A stretch of DNA of 64,000 nucleotides from Hellea sp. (GTDB lineage Bacteria > Pseudomonadota > Alphaproteobacteria > Caulobacterales > Maricaulaceae), in assembly GCA_013002305.1 (NCBI GenBank), contig JABDKG010000053.1:1-64000 (forward strand), written 5' to 3'. The stretch's first letter is position 1. Each line of letters starts with the position of its first letter. Under the pieces are notes generated by a model. The model searched no databases. It was given only the letters and a program-made list of their open reading frames with translations, and was not told the origin of the DNA. A program made the translations under genes and the position numbers. This document shows, one piece after another, positions 53,309 through 63,176 of the stretch.

Positions 53309-54510
53309 GATATAATCCCGAGTTCGCGACCTACCTTCGTAAAAGCGGCAATCGCGCGGTCAATGTGATCTGGCGTATGACCCGCACTCATTTGTGTACG
53401 GATGCGCGCTTTCCCCTCGGGCACAACGGGAAAGAAAAACCCGGTCACATATACGCCTTCATCCAGAAGCCTATCGGCCATTTGCTGCGCTAGTTTGGCA
53501 TCGCCTAACATAACAGGGATAATCGGATGCTCTCCGGGAAGTAAATCAAATCCGGCTTTTTCCATTCCAGCCCGGAATCGCTTTGCATTTGCCTGAAGTC
53601 GGTCCCGAAGATCATCGCCGTTCTTGACCAAGTCTATCGCTCTCAAGCTGGCTCCAACAAGGGACGGTGCCAATGAATTGGAAAAAAGATAGGGTCTTGA
53701 ACGCTGCCGGAGCATATCGATTACGTTTTGTTTTGCACACGTAAAACCGCCCATTGCGCCGCCAAGCGCTTTACCAAGAGTTCCGGTAAGAATGTCGATC
53801 CGCCCTTCAACATTTCTAAACGCCGCTGATCCGCGACCGCCGGGCCCGATAAATCCGGTCGCGTGACAATCATCTACCATGACCAGCGCTTCATATTTGT
53901 CCGCAAGATCGCAAATTGCGTCGAGTTTGGCGATATAACCATCCATTGAGAAAACCCCGTCTGTAGCAATCATTACGTGGCGCGCACCCCCTGCTCTGGC
54001 CTCCGTCAATTTCGCTTCAAGATCCGCCATGTCGGAATTAGCAAAACGAAATCGTTTCGCCTTACATAGCCGAATGCCGTCAATGATTGAGGCATGGTTG
54101 AGGCTATCGGATACTATTGCATCTTCGGCCGATATTAGCGGTTCGAAAACGCCGCCATTAGCGTCGAAACAAGCCGCATACAAAATGGAATCGTCAAAAC
54201 CCAGCCAGTCTGCAATTGCCCGTTCAAGCTCACGATGCTGATCTTGTGTGCCGCAGATAAACCGCACTGAGGACAAACCGAATCCGTATGTCTCTAATGC
54301 CTTCCGGCTCGCCTCGGCCAAATCTGGACTATTAGATAGGCCGAGATAATTATTGGCACAAAAGTTCAATACTTCGACTTTTGTTCCGTCCTCTTTGACC
54401 TGAATTGCAGCTGCCTGCTTGGAGACGATCAGGCGCTCGCGTTTATACAGCCCCTGCGCTTCGATATCTGAGAGCGCAGCATCTATCTGATTGTAAAAAC
54501 TGATTGTCAT
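53305..54510 (-). CDS. kbl: glycine C-acetyltransferase (2-amino-3-ketobutyrate CoA ligase)
   Basis: Kbl splits 2-amino-3-ketobutyrate with CoA into glycine and acetyl-CoA, the partner step to Tdh. The 401 residues have NFCANNYLGLSNSPDLAEA, GFGLSSVRFICGTQDQHREL, VMVDDCHATGFIGPGGRG and the PLP lysine in ILTGTLGKALGGAMGGFT. It belongs to the same oxoamine synthase family as HemA but has the Kbl hallmarks. The ATG is at 54508-54510, and it heads the operon. Confidence 0.95.
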   Translation of the reverse strand: MTISFYNQIDAALSDIEAQGLYKRERLIVSKQAAAIQVKEDGTKVEVLNFCANNYLGLSNSPDLAEASRKALETYGFGLSSVRFICGTQDQHRELERAIADWLGFDDSILYAACFDANGGVFEPLISAEDAIVSDSLNHASIIDGIRLCKAKRFRFANSDMADLEAKLTEARAGGARHVMIATDGVFSMDGYIAKLDAICDLADKYEALVMVDDCHATGFIGPGGRGSAAFRNVEGRIDILTGTLGKALGGAMGGFTCAKQNVIDMLRQRSRPYLFSNSLAPSLVGASLRAIDLVKNGDDLRDRLQANAKRFRAGMEKAGFDLLPGEHPIIPVMLGDAKLAQQMADRLLDEGVYVTGFFFPVVPEGKARIRTQMSAGHTPDHIDRAIAAFTKVGRELGIIS

Positions 54511-54554
54511 GGTTTTTCCTCATTCACGCCTTAGTATGAGTTTAGGTCTGGATA

Positions 54555-54758
54555 ATGTTTCTGAAACTCAATTATTCATGCAAAAAACTATCACTGTTGC
54601 TGTCGACAAGGCAACTCCGCGAGAGGTTAATTGAGATAAATTCAGTTTTATTGCAATGCGCTTATTCGCTCTCCTTGATCGCATTCCTATATGTGCTCTT
54701 TGCCATTCAGATTGTTTTGTCACTCTTGTTATACGTCATGTTTTCTGGAATGTCGTAA
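54555..54758 (+). CDS. candidate small membrane protein
   Basis: This 67-residue frame ends two bases before the UDG start. Its C-terminal half is one long hydrophobic helix (SLIAFLYVLFAIQIVLSLLL). The N-terminus is basic. The ATG has only a weak AGG upstream. The sequence matches no family I know, and the AT-rich spacer could produce such an ORF by chance. It is listed because of position and membrane character. Confidence 0.2.
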   Translation: MFLKLNYSCKKLSLLLSTRQLRERLIEINSVLLQCAYSLSLIAFLYVLFAIQIVLSLLLYVMFSGMS

Positions 54759-54760
54759 CA

Positions 54761-55354
54761 ATGTCCGATTTAGACAAGTTGCTCTCCGAAATCCGCGTCT
54801 GCAAGGTCTGCGAATTCGCTGATAAACCCATGCCCCATTCTCCCAGACCCGTCGTTGTGGGAACGAAAAAATCACGTATTAGAATTATTGGACAGGCCCC
54901 CGGAACCCGGGTCCACGCCAGCGGAATCCCTTTTGATGACCCTTCCGGTGATCGGCTACGCAACTGGCTTGGCGTGTCGAAGAAGCAGTTTTACAATCCG
55001 GATTTATTTTCGATAACGCCGATGGGATTTTGTTTTCCTGGGCTGGATACTAAAGGCGGAGACCTACCGCCGCGCAACGAATGCGCACCATTGTGGCAGG
55101 ACAAGCTCACCGATGGTTTAAAAAATGTCGAATTGACATTGCTGGTTGGCCAATATGCGCAGAAAAAATATCTTGGAAAAAGAAGGCAAAGAAATCTTAC
55201 CGAGACGGTTCGGCATTGGCGTGATTATGGACCGGACGTCATTCCGCTCCCTCACCCGAGCTGGCGCAACAATGCCTGGATCAAAAAGAATATGTGGTTC
55301 AATGAAGTTTTAGAAGCTTTAAAAACGCGGATCGTCGAGCTGACTGAAAGATAG
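54761..55354 (+). CDS. uracil-DNA glycosylase superfamily protein
   Basis: The track starts at 54656, but the ATG at 54761 (MSDLDKLLSEIRVCKVCEFA) fits the family and gives 198 residues. Motif A is IIGQAPGTRVHASGIPFDD followed by SGDRLRNWLG, and motif B is PLPHPSWRNNAWIKKNMWF. The pair Cys14-Cys17 and two later cysteines (GFCFPG and NECAPLW) could hold an iron-sulfur cluster as in family 4 enzymes; this is inference. It should excise uracil or a related base. It converges on pbpC with a 36-base overlap. Confidence 0.85.
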   Translation: MSDLDKLLSEIRVCKVCEFADKPMPHSPRPVVVGTKKSRIRIIGQAPGTRVHASGIPFDDPSGDRLRNWLGVSKKQFYNPDLFSITPMGFCFPGLDTKGGDLPPRNECAPLWQDKLTDGLKNVELTLLVGQYAQKKYLGKRRQRNLTETVRHWRDYGPDVIPLPHPSWRNNAWIKKNMWFNEVLEALKTRIVELTER

Positions 55355-57370
55355 AACCGAGATTTCCGATACAGATTTTCGCCCGAAGGCGTCTATTGCT
55401 TCAACACGGTAGAATCCTGGGGTTTCTGGGCGCCATATTGAAAGTCCATTCTCCTCCGATATTGGCTGCCCATCAACAAAGAAGCGAGCCTCACCAGTTT
55501 CAGTTCGGGCGGAAAATGTAAATCCGCGTGATTTTGGTCCAAACTGGTTAGCCAGTAATTCTGTTTCGTGCGGCGGAAACAAGATTTGCGGGCCATCCGC
55601 CGTATAATCATCTACACTCGAGAGGCCTTTAGGCGCAGCTTGATCTCGTTCAAAATCTAAACGACTATCAATTTGAGGCAATGCGTTAAACACATCGAAT
55701 AATAGCGGAGCTGCGGCAATCCGTCCCGTTTGACCTTCACGCGGCGCTCCGTCCGGCCGGCCGACCCAAACTACAATTGTCCACTGATCCGTATATCCCG
55801 CCGCCCAAGCGTCTCGAAAACCATAGGATGTTCCGGTTTTGTAGGCGATAGAAGGCGCCTTTTCGGCCAGCCATGCCGGTACTCGGCCACCTGGGGTTGG
55901 CGCTTGCCTTAAAATGTCGGTCAAATCATTCGCAATATCCTGACTCATCAATGGTACAGTTGCTTGCTCGGGATCCGTTTCTTTCCACCGAAGGCCTTGC
56001 GCCAAACCGCCATTAGCCAATGCCGCATAACCAACAGCCAAATCATTGAGCGTCACGCCGGCCCCGCCGAGCGCAATTGCAAGCCCGGCTTCTTCTGAAT
56101 CTCCACCCAAACGCACCAGATTTACGCCGGAATATTTCAGGCGCGATTCAAACCGTGCGCCGCCGATCCTGTCCATAACGATAACAGCTGGCACATTTAG
56201 GCTATGGCGAAGGGCCTCATGGATGCGGACTTTGCCATAGTAACGGTGATTGAAATTCTCAGGCTGATAATTTCCAAAACGTCTAGGCGCATCTTCAATC
56301 CAGCTCCCACTGGCGAGAATGCCGTCTTCCATCGCAACACCGTACACGAACGGTTTAAGCGTTGATCCGGGGGACCGGTATCGCCGGGTCATGTCCAGCC
56401 AACCGCCCTGTCGTTCTCTCCCGCCTGACGCTATATGGGCGCGCACGGCCATTGTTTCATTTTCGACGAGAGTTAAGGCGACATTGACACTATTTGGTAG
56501 GCCTTCGAGATATTGATTAACAACAGCCTCGACATCGTTTTGCAAATCAAGATCAAAGGTCGAGCGCACGCGTTCATGATTATCGGCGATGGCGTGGGCG
56601 CTTAGCCACGCTGTCGCGGGTATAGTCTGTTTATCCTGCGCAACCGGTATTTCTTTGGCCTCGGTCATTTGACGCTGATCTATCAGGCCTTTTTCATATA
56701 ATTTGTCGAGAATATTATCGCGTCCGTGTTGGGCAATATTGGGCCATCGATCCGGCCGTCTTGCCTCCGGCGCTTGCGGAATGGCAATCAAGAGGGCGAT
56801 CTCTGCATCGTTGAGTTCGTTCGGTTCTTTACCAAAATAGCTCAAGGTCGCGGCATGAATTCCATCGATATTACCGCCGTATGAAATATGGGTGAGATAA
56901 AGCTCTAATATTTCGCGTTTGGACAAATGTTGCTCATATTGAATAGCTCGGAGACTTTCAATTATTTTGGCCCGCAGCGTACGAGGCCTAGGTTCAATCT
57001 GGCGCACAAGCTGCATTGAAATGGTCGAGGCGCCCGACACGGGTTTACCGGCCTTTTGCCAGCTATGAGCCGCCCTAAATATAGCGGGAACGTCCACTCC
57101 GCTATGGGTCCAAAACCGTTCGTCCTCGATTGCAATTAGGCGTTCGACAAATCGCGGGTCAATATCATCCAGATCAGCGGGAATGCGCCAAACACCGTCC
57201 TCAACTGTAAAGCCGGCCATCCAGCCATCTTGCCGATCTAAAACCACAGGCGAAACGAGTTGGGCTTTTGTAAGCGGCGGCGGGAATATTAAATTAGCGC
57301 CAAACAAAATCGCCAAAATGAACAGGCAAAGCCTGAGCACCCACTTCGGATATGTGTATATTCGGGTCAA
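55319..57370 (-). CDS. pbpC: penicillin-binding protein 1C
   Basis: PBP1C is a bifunctional peptidoglycan synthase. The 683 residues have an N-terminal membrane anchor, a glycosyltransferase domain (IEDERFWTHSGVD, GASTISMQLVRQI, KREILELYLTHISYGGNI), a transpeptidase (serine in GSTLKPFVYG, KTGTSYGFRDAWAAGY) and a C-terminal BiPBP_C beta domain (FYRVEAIDAFGRKS). It is somewhat shorter than the roughly 770 residues in E. coli. The TTG start lies 6 bases after the A2M stop, with AGGGA overlapping that stop codon. The A2M-pbpC pair is a known operon. Confidence 0.93.
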   Translation of the reverse strand: MTRIYTYPKWVLRLCLFILAILFGANLIFPPPLTKAQLVSPVVLDRQDGWMAGFTVEDGVWRIPADLDDIDPRFVERLIAIEDERFWTHSGVDVPAIFRAAHSWQKAGKPVSGASTISMQLVRQIEPRPRTLRAKIIESLRAIQYEQHLSKREILELYLTHISYGGNIDGIHAATLSYFGKEPNELNDAEIALLIAIPQAPEARRPDRWPNIAQHGRDNILDKLYEKGLIDQRQMTEAKEIPVAQDKQTIPATAWLSAHAIADNHERVRSTFDLDLQNDVEAVVNQYLEGLPNSVNVALTLVENETMAVRAHIASGGRERQGGWLDMTRRYRSPGSTLKPFVYGVAMEDGILASGSWIEDAPRRFGNYQPENFNHRYYGKVRIHEALRHSLNVPAVIVMDRIGGARFESRLKYSGVNLVRLGGDSEEAGLAIALGGAGVTLNDLAVGYAALANGGLAQGLRWKETDPEQATVPLMSQDIANDLTDILRQAPTPGGRVPAWLAEKAPSIAYKTGTSYGFRDAWAAGYTDQWTIVVWVGRPDGAPREGQTGRIAAAPLLFDVFNALPQIDSRLDFERDQAAPKGLSSVDDYTADGPQILFPPHETELLANQFGPKSRGFTFSARTETGEARFFVDGQPISEENGLSIWRPETPGFYRVEAIDAFGRKSVSEISVLSFSQLDDPRF

Positions 57371-57376
57371 TGATCC

Positions 57377-60300
57377 CTAAAGAGACGGATCTGCGGAGAC
57401 TCGAATGCGGCTCGACTTGCCGATCGCCATATTATCCGGCCGATACATATCTTCTACGACTGGACCTGGCAGTACAAAATCACCTGGCGTAACCGCACGA
57501 ATAATATAGGCGGAAATATATTGCTCTTTATCATTGGTCGATAATGAAGCCACAAACCGATCATCCCGGGCTTCAGCAATTTGAAGCTCGCTGATTTTCC
57601 CTATCCAGGCATACGGGCCTTTCTCAGTACCATCCGTACGGTTTCCGTCTTCGGGTTGTAGGATAGTTTCTATCTCAAATCCGGCCGGCAATAGGTCCGC
57701 GACGACGATATTACGATCCCAAAACTCTTTGGAACCGTAAGTAAGCTTAACGGCCAATCGCTCGCCTTGTTTAACGGGCCGGTCTCCCAACGGCTTGCCT
57801 TCAAGCGTTGAAATCGCTTTGGAAATCGTCATGCCCTTAGAAATTGGATCAGGCGCGGATATTGGCGGACCCTCGATAGTCACTGACGCATAAACTCTAT
57901 TATCACTTTCATTGGTGAATGCAGGATTACGAGCCAAATCGGTGCCGTATAGATGGGCCACAGGTTGACCTTTTTTGCTATCAAGGGTCACGTTTTCCGC
58001 TTTAATTTTAGCAGGTTTAACTTTGTCAGCTATCGCATTGAATGCGAGGATTAAATATCCCTTTTCTTGGGTGTTAAGACGCGGATTACTTTTCAGCTTG
58101 CCGCTTAATCGAAGAAGAATAATTTCCGCCACTTCCTCCGCTCCTGACTCGCTGGCAACTGCCACGATACCGGCCATGTCGCGAGTTTCCGAATAATAGT
58201 AATTCCGGCGATCGCGATATTCTGCCTCTTTCATAGCGTCGTCAAAGGCAATATCAGCACGGCGATCATCGCCGAGTAATTTTAGCGCTCCGGCCAAATA
58301 GGCTTTTGAGAGCGGTGTTTTCATTTTGGAGCGGTGATTGTCATAGTGATACCGTGATTGCCCTAAATTGCCATGACCGTTCAGAGCTAAAACATAAAGC
58401 GCATAGGCGGCATCTTCGGCTTTACGGGTTTCTGCCCAGTCTGATCGGTCTCTGGAATAAGCATATCGAAGACTGGAATAACGTGGTGCCCGGCTGATTT
58501 GATTGAGAGCTGAAACACTCCGGTTTAAGACATCATCCGGTACATAATAACCTTCTGCCTTGGCCCGATAAAGAAAGTCAGTTGCGTAGACTCCTACCCA
58601 TCCATAGGCGTATCGATCACCAGCATTCCAAAGTCCGAAAGCGCCATCCACGCTCATACGGTTTGAAATTTTGTGAACTGCACCGTTTATCGCGCGCCGG
58701 CGCTGTAAATCGGTTTGCCCCGGAATTCCGCCAAGGTTGGTCGCATATAGCAATGGGAGCGCCGTCGAGACTGTCTGTTCAGTACAGCCATACGGATATT
58801 TTCGCAGGCTGGCGACGATCGGCGCTGGATCAATCCCAGGCAGACTGGAAAATGACACCGAAACATCCGTTCCTTCGGCGACAAATTTCTCGACCCAATC
58901 TGAACTTAGCGACACAGAATTACCAGGTTCCAATGCGATTATTTGCATCTCTGTCAGCGGATAGTAAGGAGAGCGAATCTGTATTGGATAGGTCGAACTC
59001 GCCTGATAATTGGACGGCCCGGCAATTTCGACACTTACTGTTTCTATTCCAGTACTTAGAGCCGTTACCGGAATGCGATCTTGCTGTCGTTGGCCCTCTT
59101 CAAGATCAAATATCATACTGTCTTGCCCTTCAAGCGCGCCTGTCGTCCTTAGACTTGCCGTATATTTGCCGGCTCCCCCTTCAACATTGTCCAGCGATAC
59201 AGTGACGTAGGCTTTGTCATCAGGTGCGAGAAACCGCGGCGTAGCAATAATCGCAGGGACTTTGTCCCGTACTTTCACAGGCGTTGACGCGCTGCCGATC
59301 GCTTCATCACTCCAGGCCGTTGCCATTAGACGAAGTTCGCCGTTAAACTCGGGAATATTCATCTTGATTTTGGCCTTGCCGTTTTTAACCGGCACCATGC
59401 CTTCAAAAAGGGACACTGATTTTACCGGTATAACTGTCAGACCTTCACCGCCCAGACTGTCGCCGCCGCTGCGCATTTTAGTTGGATTGCCTAAATTGGG
59501 ATTGAGAATTCTGCCATAGTCATCGCGCAGTTCAATCCCAAGCGCTTTTTTACCGAAGTAATGATCAGTCGCGTCGGGCGATTTATATTTGGTGATCTGC
59601 AGAATGCCTTCATCGACAGCCGCAAAATTCATCAATATCTTGCCATCATTAGGCCCGTTCACATTAACAATAAATTCGTGTTCTCCTCGAGGCCTGATCA
59701 CTTCTGGCGTTTCAATTTCGAGGTCGAATGTTTGAGCACTGCGATCCAGAGCTACATAGCTAATTCCGACAGCCCGCCGTGGTACAGGCCGGTCTGACTG
59801 ATCTCGCGGTGTGTAAACTGTAAGCATTGCATAAACGCTATCGCCCCAAGATTCATCAAATTTAAAACTCAGTTCTGAATTTCCTTCGAGTAGTCGAAGC
59901 GGCTGAACCGAATGAACCCGATTGCTAGCAATCACCAGTTCTCCAAACCCTTCATAAGGAGAATTCACGTTTAGCTTTACCGTATCACCAGCATTTACTG
60001 TCTCTGTTAACTTCTCAATCTCGAGTATATCTGGCGCTTCGCTTGCCTCACCCGGTTGATACCAGCCAGAGCGGAATAATTTGGATGCCACGACCTGATC
60101 GCCGTCCCAGATTTCCAATCGGTGCCATCCCCAACTAATATTGTAATCCCAATTGGCAGGTTCATCTGCGCCGACATCGATAGTCCCAGCCGAGACCGGA
60201 ATATCGCGATCATCATAGCGGTAGCGCCAACGCCCACGTTCGCGATACCAATGATAATCCCGATCTACTTTGACAAATTTCCAGTTTAGCTTTTCGCTGA

Positions 60301-62353
60301 CTCTTTCTCCGTCGCCGTTCACAGCAATGATCTTAAATTTGGCTGGCTGTCCTCTTGGTATCGTTTGGCTTTCATATCCGCTTGCCAAGCCAACATAAAT
60401 ATCTTCAGTGCGGATCGGAATTTGCGACGCTTCTTTGATGTAACGCCCTCCGGGCTCGGCAACGCCGGCGACAATTTCTGCTCGTAGTGGAAATACCGAA
60501 TCCACGGCTTCATTTTTATAATCAAGCGCAAATGTCACTTGGCCTGCACCGTCTGTGACGCCAGATCCCAGATCCAAAATTTCTTCACGAAAATTGCGCT
60601 CGTCAGGTCCAAATTGAAAGTCCGTAAACGCCTTGAACGGCTGATAGTCTATCCGAATCCGGGCCTCAGCCTCAGCCGACAATCCTGTGCCAGGTGCGCC
60701 ATATAAAAATTGCGCATCGACAGTTAGCTCGCGGATTTCACCTACTTTCACGGGCGTATTATCGGCCTTGATTGAAAGTTTGAGTTTCTGTGGCACAAAA
60801 TCTTCGACCGCAAATTCAACTTTTTCATTACGCTCGGCACCGTCGGCTTTGACCCAAATTGTCCAATTGCCGCGCGGTGCAGAATTTGGAACCTCGTAGG
60901 CCCAATTGATAACGCCGCGATTGCCTTTGATTTCACTGGCAAGAACTCGCTCATTGGCGATTTCGATGCCGTTAGGACGTAGAACCGTTAGGGTTACGTC
61001 TCGGTCAATTATCGACCGGGCTTTACTATCTCGTAGCATTGCCGTGAAATGTACTGTCTCGCCAGGGCGGTAAACGCCGCGTTCTGTAAACCCATATACA
61101 TCAACATTGCCGGACGCCTGACGGCCGGAGATATCGTGCCCAGCCATATCTATAGGCGCGCGTGACAAGTCCAAAATTGCGAAATCTTGATCAGCGCCAT
61201 AGGCCATGACCATTTTCGGGGATTGTGATCCTTCGCCGTTCAGAAGCGGTGCTGCGAACCTCGCATGACCAAATCTATCGGTTTTGGCTTTGGCCAAAAT
61301 TTCATTATTCTCTGCCACGAGCAATATATCGATGTCGGACTGAGTTCGCGCTGTATCAATTGACCTGATCGCGACATTGAGGCCATCGTCGCCGCGATAG
61401 GATGTGATGGCGATATCCGTGACAATCACCCATCTCCAAGCCCGTGCAAATTCGCTTTCATCGTCTGTATGGGTTCGGTTGGCTCTGATGATGTAAGCAC
61501 CTGGATCAAGTCCAGCAACCAGTTCGGAAATCGGAAGAACGGTTGTTACCGTTTCATTCTTAACAGGTTCAACGTCAACTTTGCCTTCCCAGATAGTAGA
61601 GCGAATTTCGGTCGCCGCTCGATATCCTTCCCATCCATAATCGCCCTCTAAAATAGCTTCCCCGACTTGCGGATCGCGGCGGGCGATCATTCTGTCGGTT
61701 ACGCGGGAAATTTCGACTTCAAGCTGGTCAATATTGACAGTTTCGACGGCGAGGCCTTGCGCGCCAATTCTCGGCAAAATAATACCTTGTCCGGCAAAGC
61801 CCACATATTTCGGTTTGTCGCCGAATGATATTGTTTCAATAATATTGCTACGAAGCCTACGATTGTCTGAGCCCAACAAGCCTTCTTTGATGATGACCTC
61901 ATAATCCTCAGAAAAGTCGAATCCAGAGATACAAAGATCATTGCCGCGGACATGCTCCGCAAATTTAAATGCGGGCTCTACCTCGATGTAATCTCTAATT
62001 TGGGTTCCATTCTCAACGTCGATAGGCGACGCAAATGCAAAACATGCCTCAGCAATAGCGTTTCGCTCATCTACCTCAAAACCCACATATCTAAGCGGTC
62101 GTTCTCGACCCGCTTGTGATCTACTCCCATTTTCGGGTTCCGTTTCAGTCTCACGTATCGTTCCTGTTTGAGGTCCTTCATTGGAACTGCTTTCAGCCGT
62201 TCGCTGAGGCGTCGGTTTCACCGTCACATCCGTTTGAGTGAGGCTGTCGCTCACGGTTGATGAGTGACTCGGCCCTTTAGTTTGATATCCGATCCACCAC
62301 GCGCCGATGAAGAGGATTGGAATAGCGATTGCCAAGAGCCAGGATTTTTTCAT
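57377..62353 (-). CDS. bacterial alpha-2-macroglobulin (YfhM type)
   Basis: Bacterial A2M traps foreign proteases in the periplasm and works with PBP1C, which can repair the wall. The protein has about 1,658 residues, with many macroglobulin beta-domains, a bait-region-like SARTQSD area, and an intact thioester motif GCTEQ (Cys1190). The ATG at 62351-62353 (MKKSWLLAIAIPILFIGAWW) with AGGGA upstream is preferred to the GTG of the track. The N-terminus is a plain membrane anchor; there is no lipobox Cys, unlike the E. coli lipoprotein. Confidence 0.92.
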   Translation of the reverse strand: MKKSWLLAIAIPILFIGAWWIGYQTKGPSHSSTVSDSLTQTDVTVKPTPQRTAESSSNEGPQTGTIRETETEPENGSRSQAGRERPLRYVGFEVDERNAIAEACFAFASPIDVENGTQIRDYIEVEPAFKFAEHVRGNDLCISGFDFSEDYEVIIKEGLLGSDNRRLRSNIIETISFGDKPKYVGFAGQGIILPRIGAQGLAVETVNIDQLEVEISRVTDRMIARRDPQVGEAILEGDYGWEGYRAATEIRSTIWEGKVDVEPVKNETVTTVLPISELVAGLDPGAYIIRANRTHTDDESEFARAWRWVIVTDIAITSYRGDDGLNVAIRSIDTARTQSDIDILLVAENNEILAKAKTDRFGHARFAAPLLNGEGSQSPKMVMAYGADQDFAILDLSRAPIDMAGHDISGRQASGNVDVYGFTERGVYRPGETVHFTAMLRDSKARSIIDRDVTLTVLRPNGIEIANERVLASEIKGNRGVINWAYEVPNSAPRGNWTIWVKADGAERNEKVEFAVEDFVPQKLKLSIKADNTPVKVGEIRELTVDAQFLYGAPGTGLSAEAEARIRIDYQPFKAFTDFQFGPDERNFREEILDLGSGVTDGAGQVTFALDYKNEAVDSVFPLRAEIVAGVAEPGGRYIKEASQIPIRTEDIYVGLASGYESQTIPRGQPAKFKIIAVNGDGERVSEKLNWKFVKVDRDYHWYRERGRWRYRYDDRDIPVSAGTIDVGADEPANWDYNISWGWHRLEIWDGDQVVASKLFRSGWYQPGEASEAPDILEIEKLTETVNAGDTVKLNVNSPYEGFGELVIASNRVHSVQPLRLLEGNSELSFKFDESWGDSVYAMLTVYTPRDQSDRPVPRRAVGISYVALDRSAQTFDLEIETPEVIRPRGEHEFIVNVNGPNDGKILMNFAAVDEGILQITKYKSPDATDHYFGKKALGIELRDDYGRILNPNLGNPTKMRSGGDSLGGEGLTVIPVKSVSLFEGMVPVKNGKAKIKMNIPEFNGELRLMATAWSDEAIGSASTPVKVRDKVPAIIATPRFLAPDDKAYVTVSLDNVEGGAGKYTASLRTTGALEGQDSMIFDLEEGQRQQDRIPVTALSTGIETVSVEIAGPSNYQASSTYPIQIRSPYYPLTEMQIIALEPGNSVSLSSDWVEKFVAEGTDVSVSFSSLPGIDPAPIVASLRKYPYGCTEQTVSTALPLLYATNLGGIPGQTDLQRRRAINGAVHKISNRMSVDGAFGLWNAGDRYAYGWVGVYATDFLYRAKAEGYYVPDDVLNRSVSALNQISRAPRYSSLRYAYSRDRSDWAETRKAEDAAYALYVLALNGHGNLGQSRYHYDNHRSKMKTPLSKAYLAGALKLLGDDRRADIAFDDAMKEAEYRDRRNYYYSETRDMAGIVAVASESGAEEVAEIILLRLSGKLKSNPRLNTQEKGYLILAFNAIADKVKPAKIKAENVTLDSKKGQPVAHLYGTDLARNPAFTNESDNRVYASVTIEGPPISAPDPISKGMTISKAISTLEGKPLGDRPVKQGERLAVKLTYGSKEFWDRNIVVADLLPAGFEIETILQPEDGNRTDGTEKGPYAWIGKISELQIAEARDDRFVASLSTNDKEQYISAYIIRAVTPGDFVLPGPVVEDMYRPDNMAIGKSSRIRVSADPSL

Positions 62354-62486
62354 GAGTGATTCCCTAATTGAGGATGTCACCCATTATGACATAAAGCTTA
62401 AGTCGAAACTATGCCGCGATTTAGGTTAGATTATGGCGGGCTAGACAATCTTAGTTCGTTACAATATTTGAAATGGAGGATTTCCA

Positions 62487-63176
62487 GTGGGCGGCGAAAT
62501 AAATATACCAAATCATAATCTTAAGAATGTTACGCTCGTACTAGTCGGATCATTTGTATTGACTTGCGCGCTCTTATTATTCTCAATCGTAGTTCAGTAT
62601 TACATCCTCACCGGGTTAGAAAAAGGAACAATTTATGGATTAGATGGCATGGCCAAAGCTATGAGAAGTGATGCTCGCCATAATACAATCGGTAAAATCA
62701 ATTGGTATCTAATGCTATCATGTTATTTGGTTGTTTCGATATGGATCTATAAAACTAGCAAAATTAATGAAGGCTATTCGGATACACCGTTGGAATATGG
62801 CCCAAAACTGGCTGTCGGGGTCTATGCGATCCCTTTTGTAAATTGGATACTTCCTTATTTTTCAATGCGCGAGACATATCGAGCGGCTAATGAAAGCTCG
62901 AATATAGAGAACATTGGAGTTGCCATGCTGCTTGGTTTTTGGTGGTTTTTTTGGATACTTTTTTCAATATCGCGCGTTGCTGTCGCAATTATGGAGAAAG
63001 AGGTGATGGGATACCCAACGCCAGAAATCTCGTTTATTAAAAATTATGTAGCTGTCCAAGGCCTAGCTGTTATTGCTGGAGTTGCGTCCGCACTCGCTCT
63101 ATTGAAAATCATTCTCAATATCCATGCAATGCAGAGCGATAGAGCTGATAGTCTTGAAACTATTCCCACTCAATAG
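62487..63176 (+). CDS. DUF4328 membrane protein
   Basis: The 229-residue protein has about five membrane segments and the DUF4328 region with [40 protein letters not shown] and [14 protein letters not shown]. The function is unknown. A GTG start at 62487 has an ideal GGAGG site. Its end overlaps guaA by 17 bases, tail to tail. It is divergent from the A2M gene across about 130 bases. Confidence 0.8.
   Translation: MGGEINIPNHNLKNVTLVLVGSFVLTCALLLFSIVVQYYILTGLEKGTIYGLDGMAKAMRSDARHNTIGKINWYLMLSCYLVVSIWIYKTSKINEGYSDTPLEYGPKLAVGVYAIPFVNWILPYFSMRETYRAANESSNIENIGVAMLLGFWWFFWILFSISRVAVAIMEKEVMGYPTPEISFIKNYVAVQGLAVIAGVASALALLKIILNIHAMQSDRADSLETIPTQ

Noticed and set aside
58582-59205. Plus-strand 207-residue ORF
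   Set aside because: Antisense shadow of the A2M gene with no recognisable domain or ribosome-binding site.
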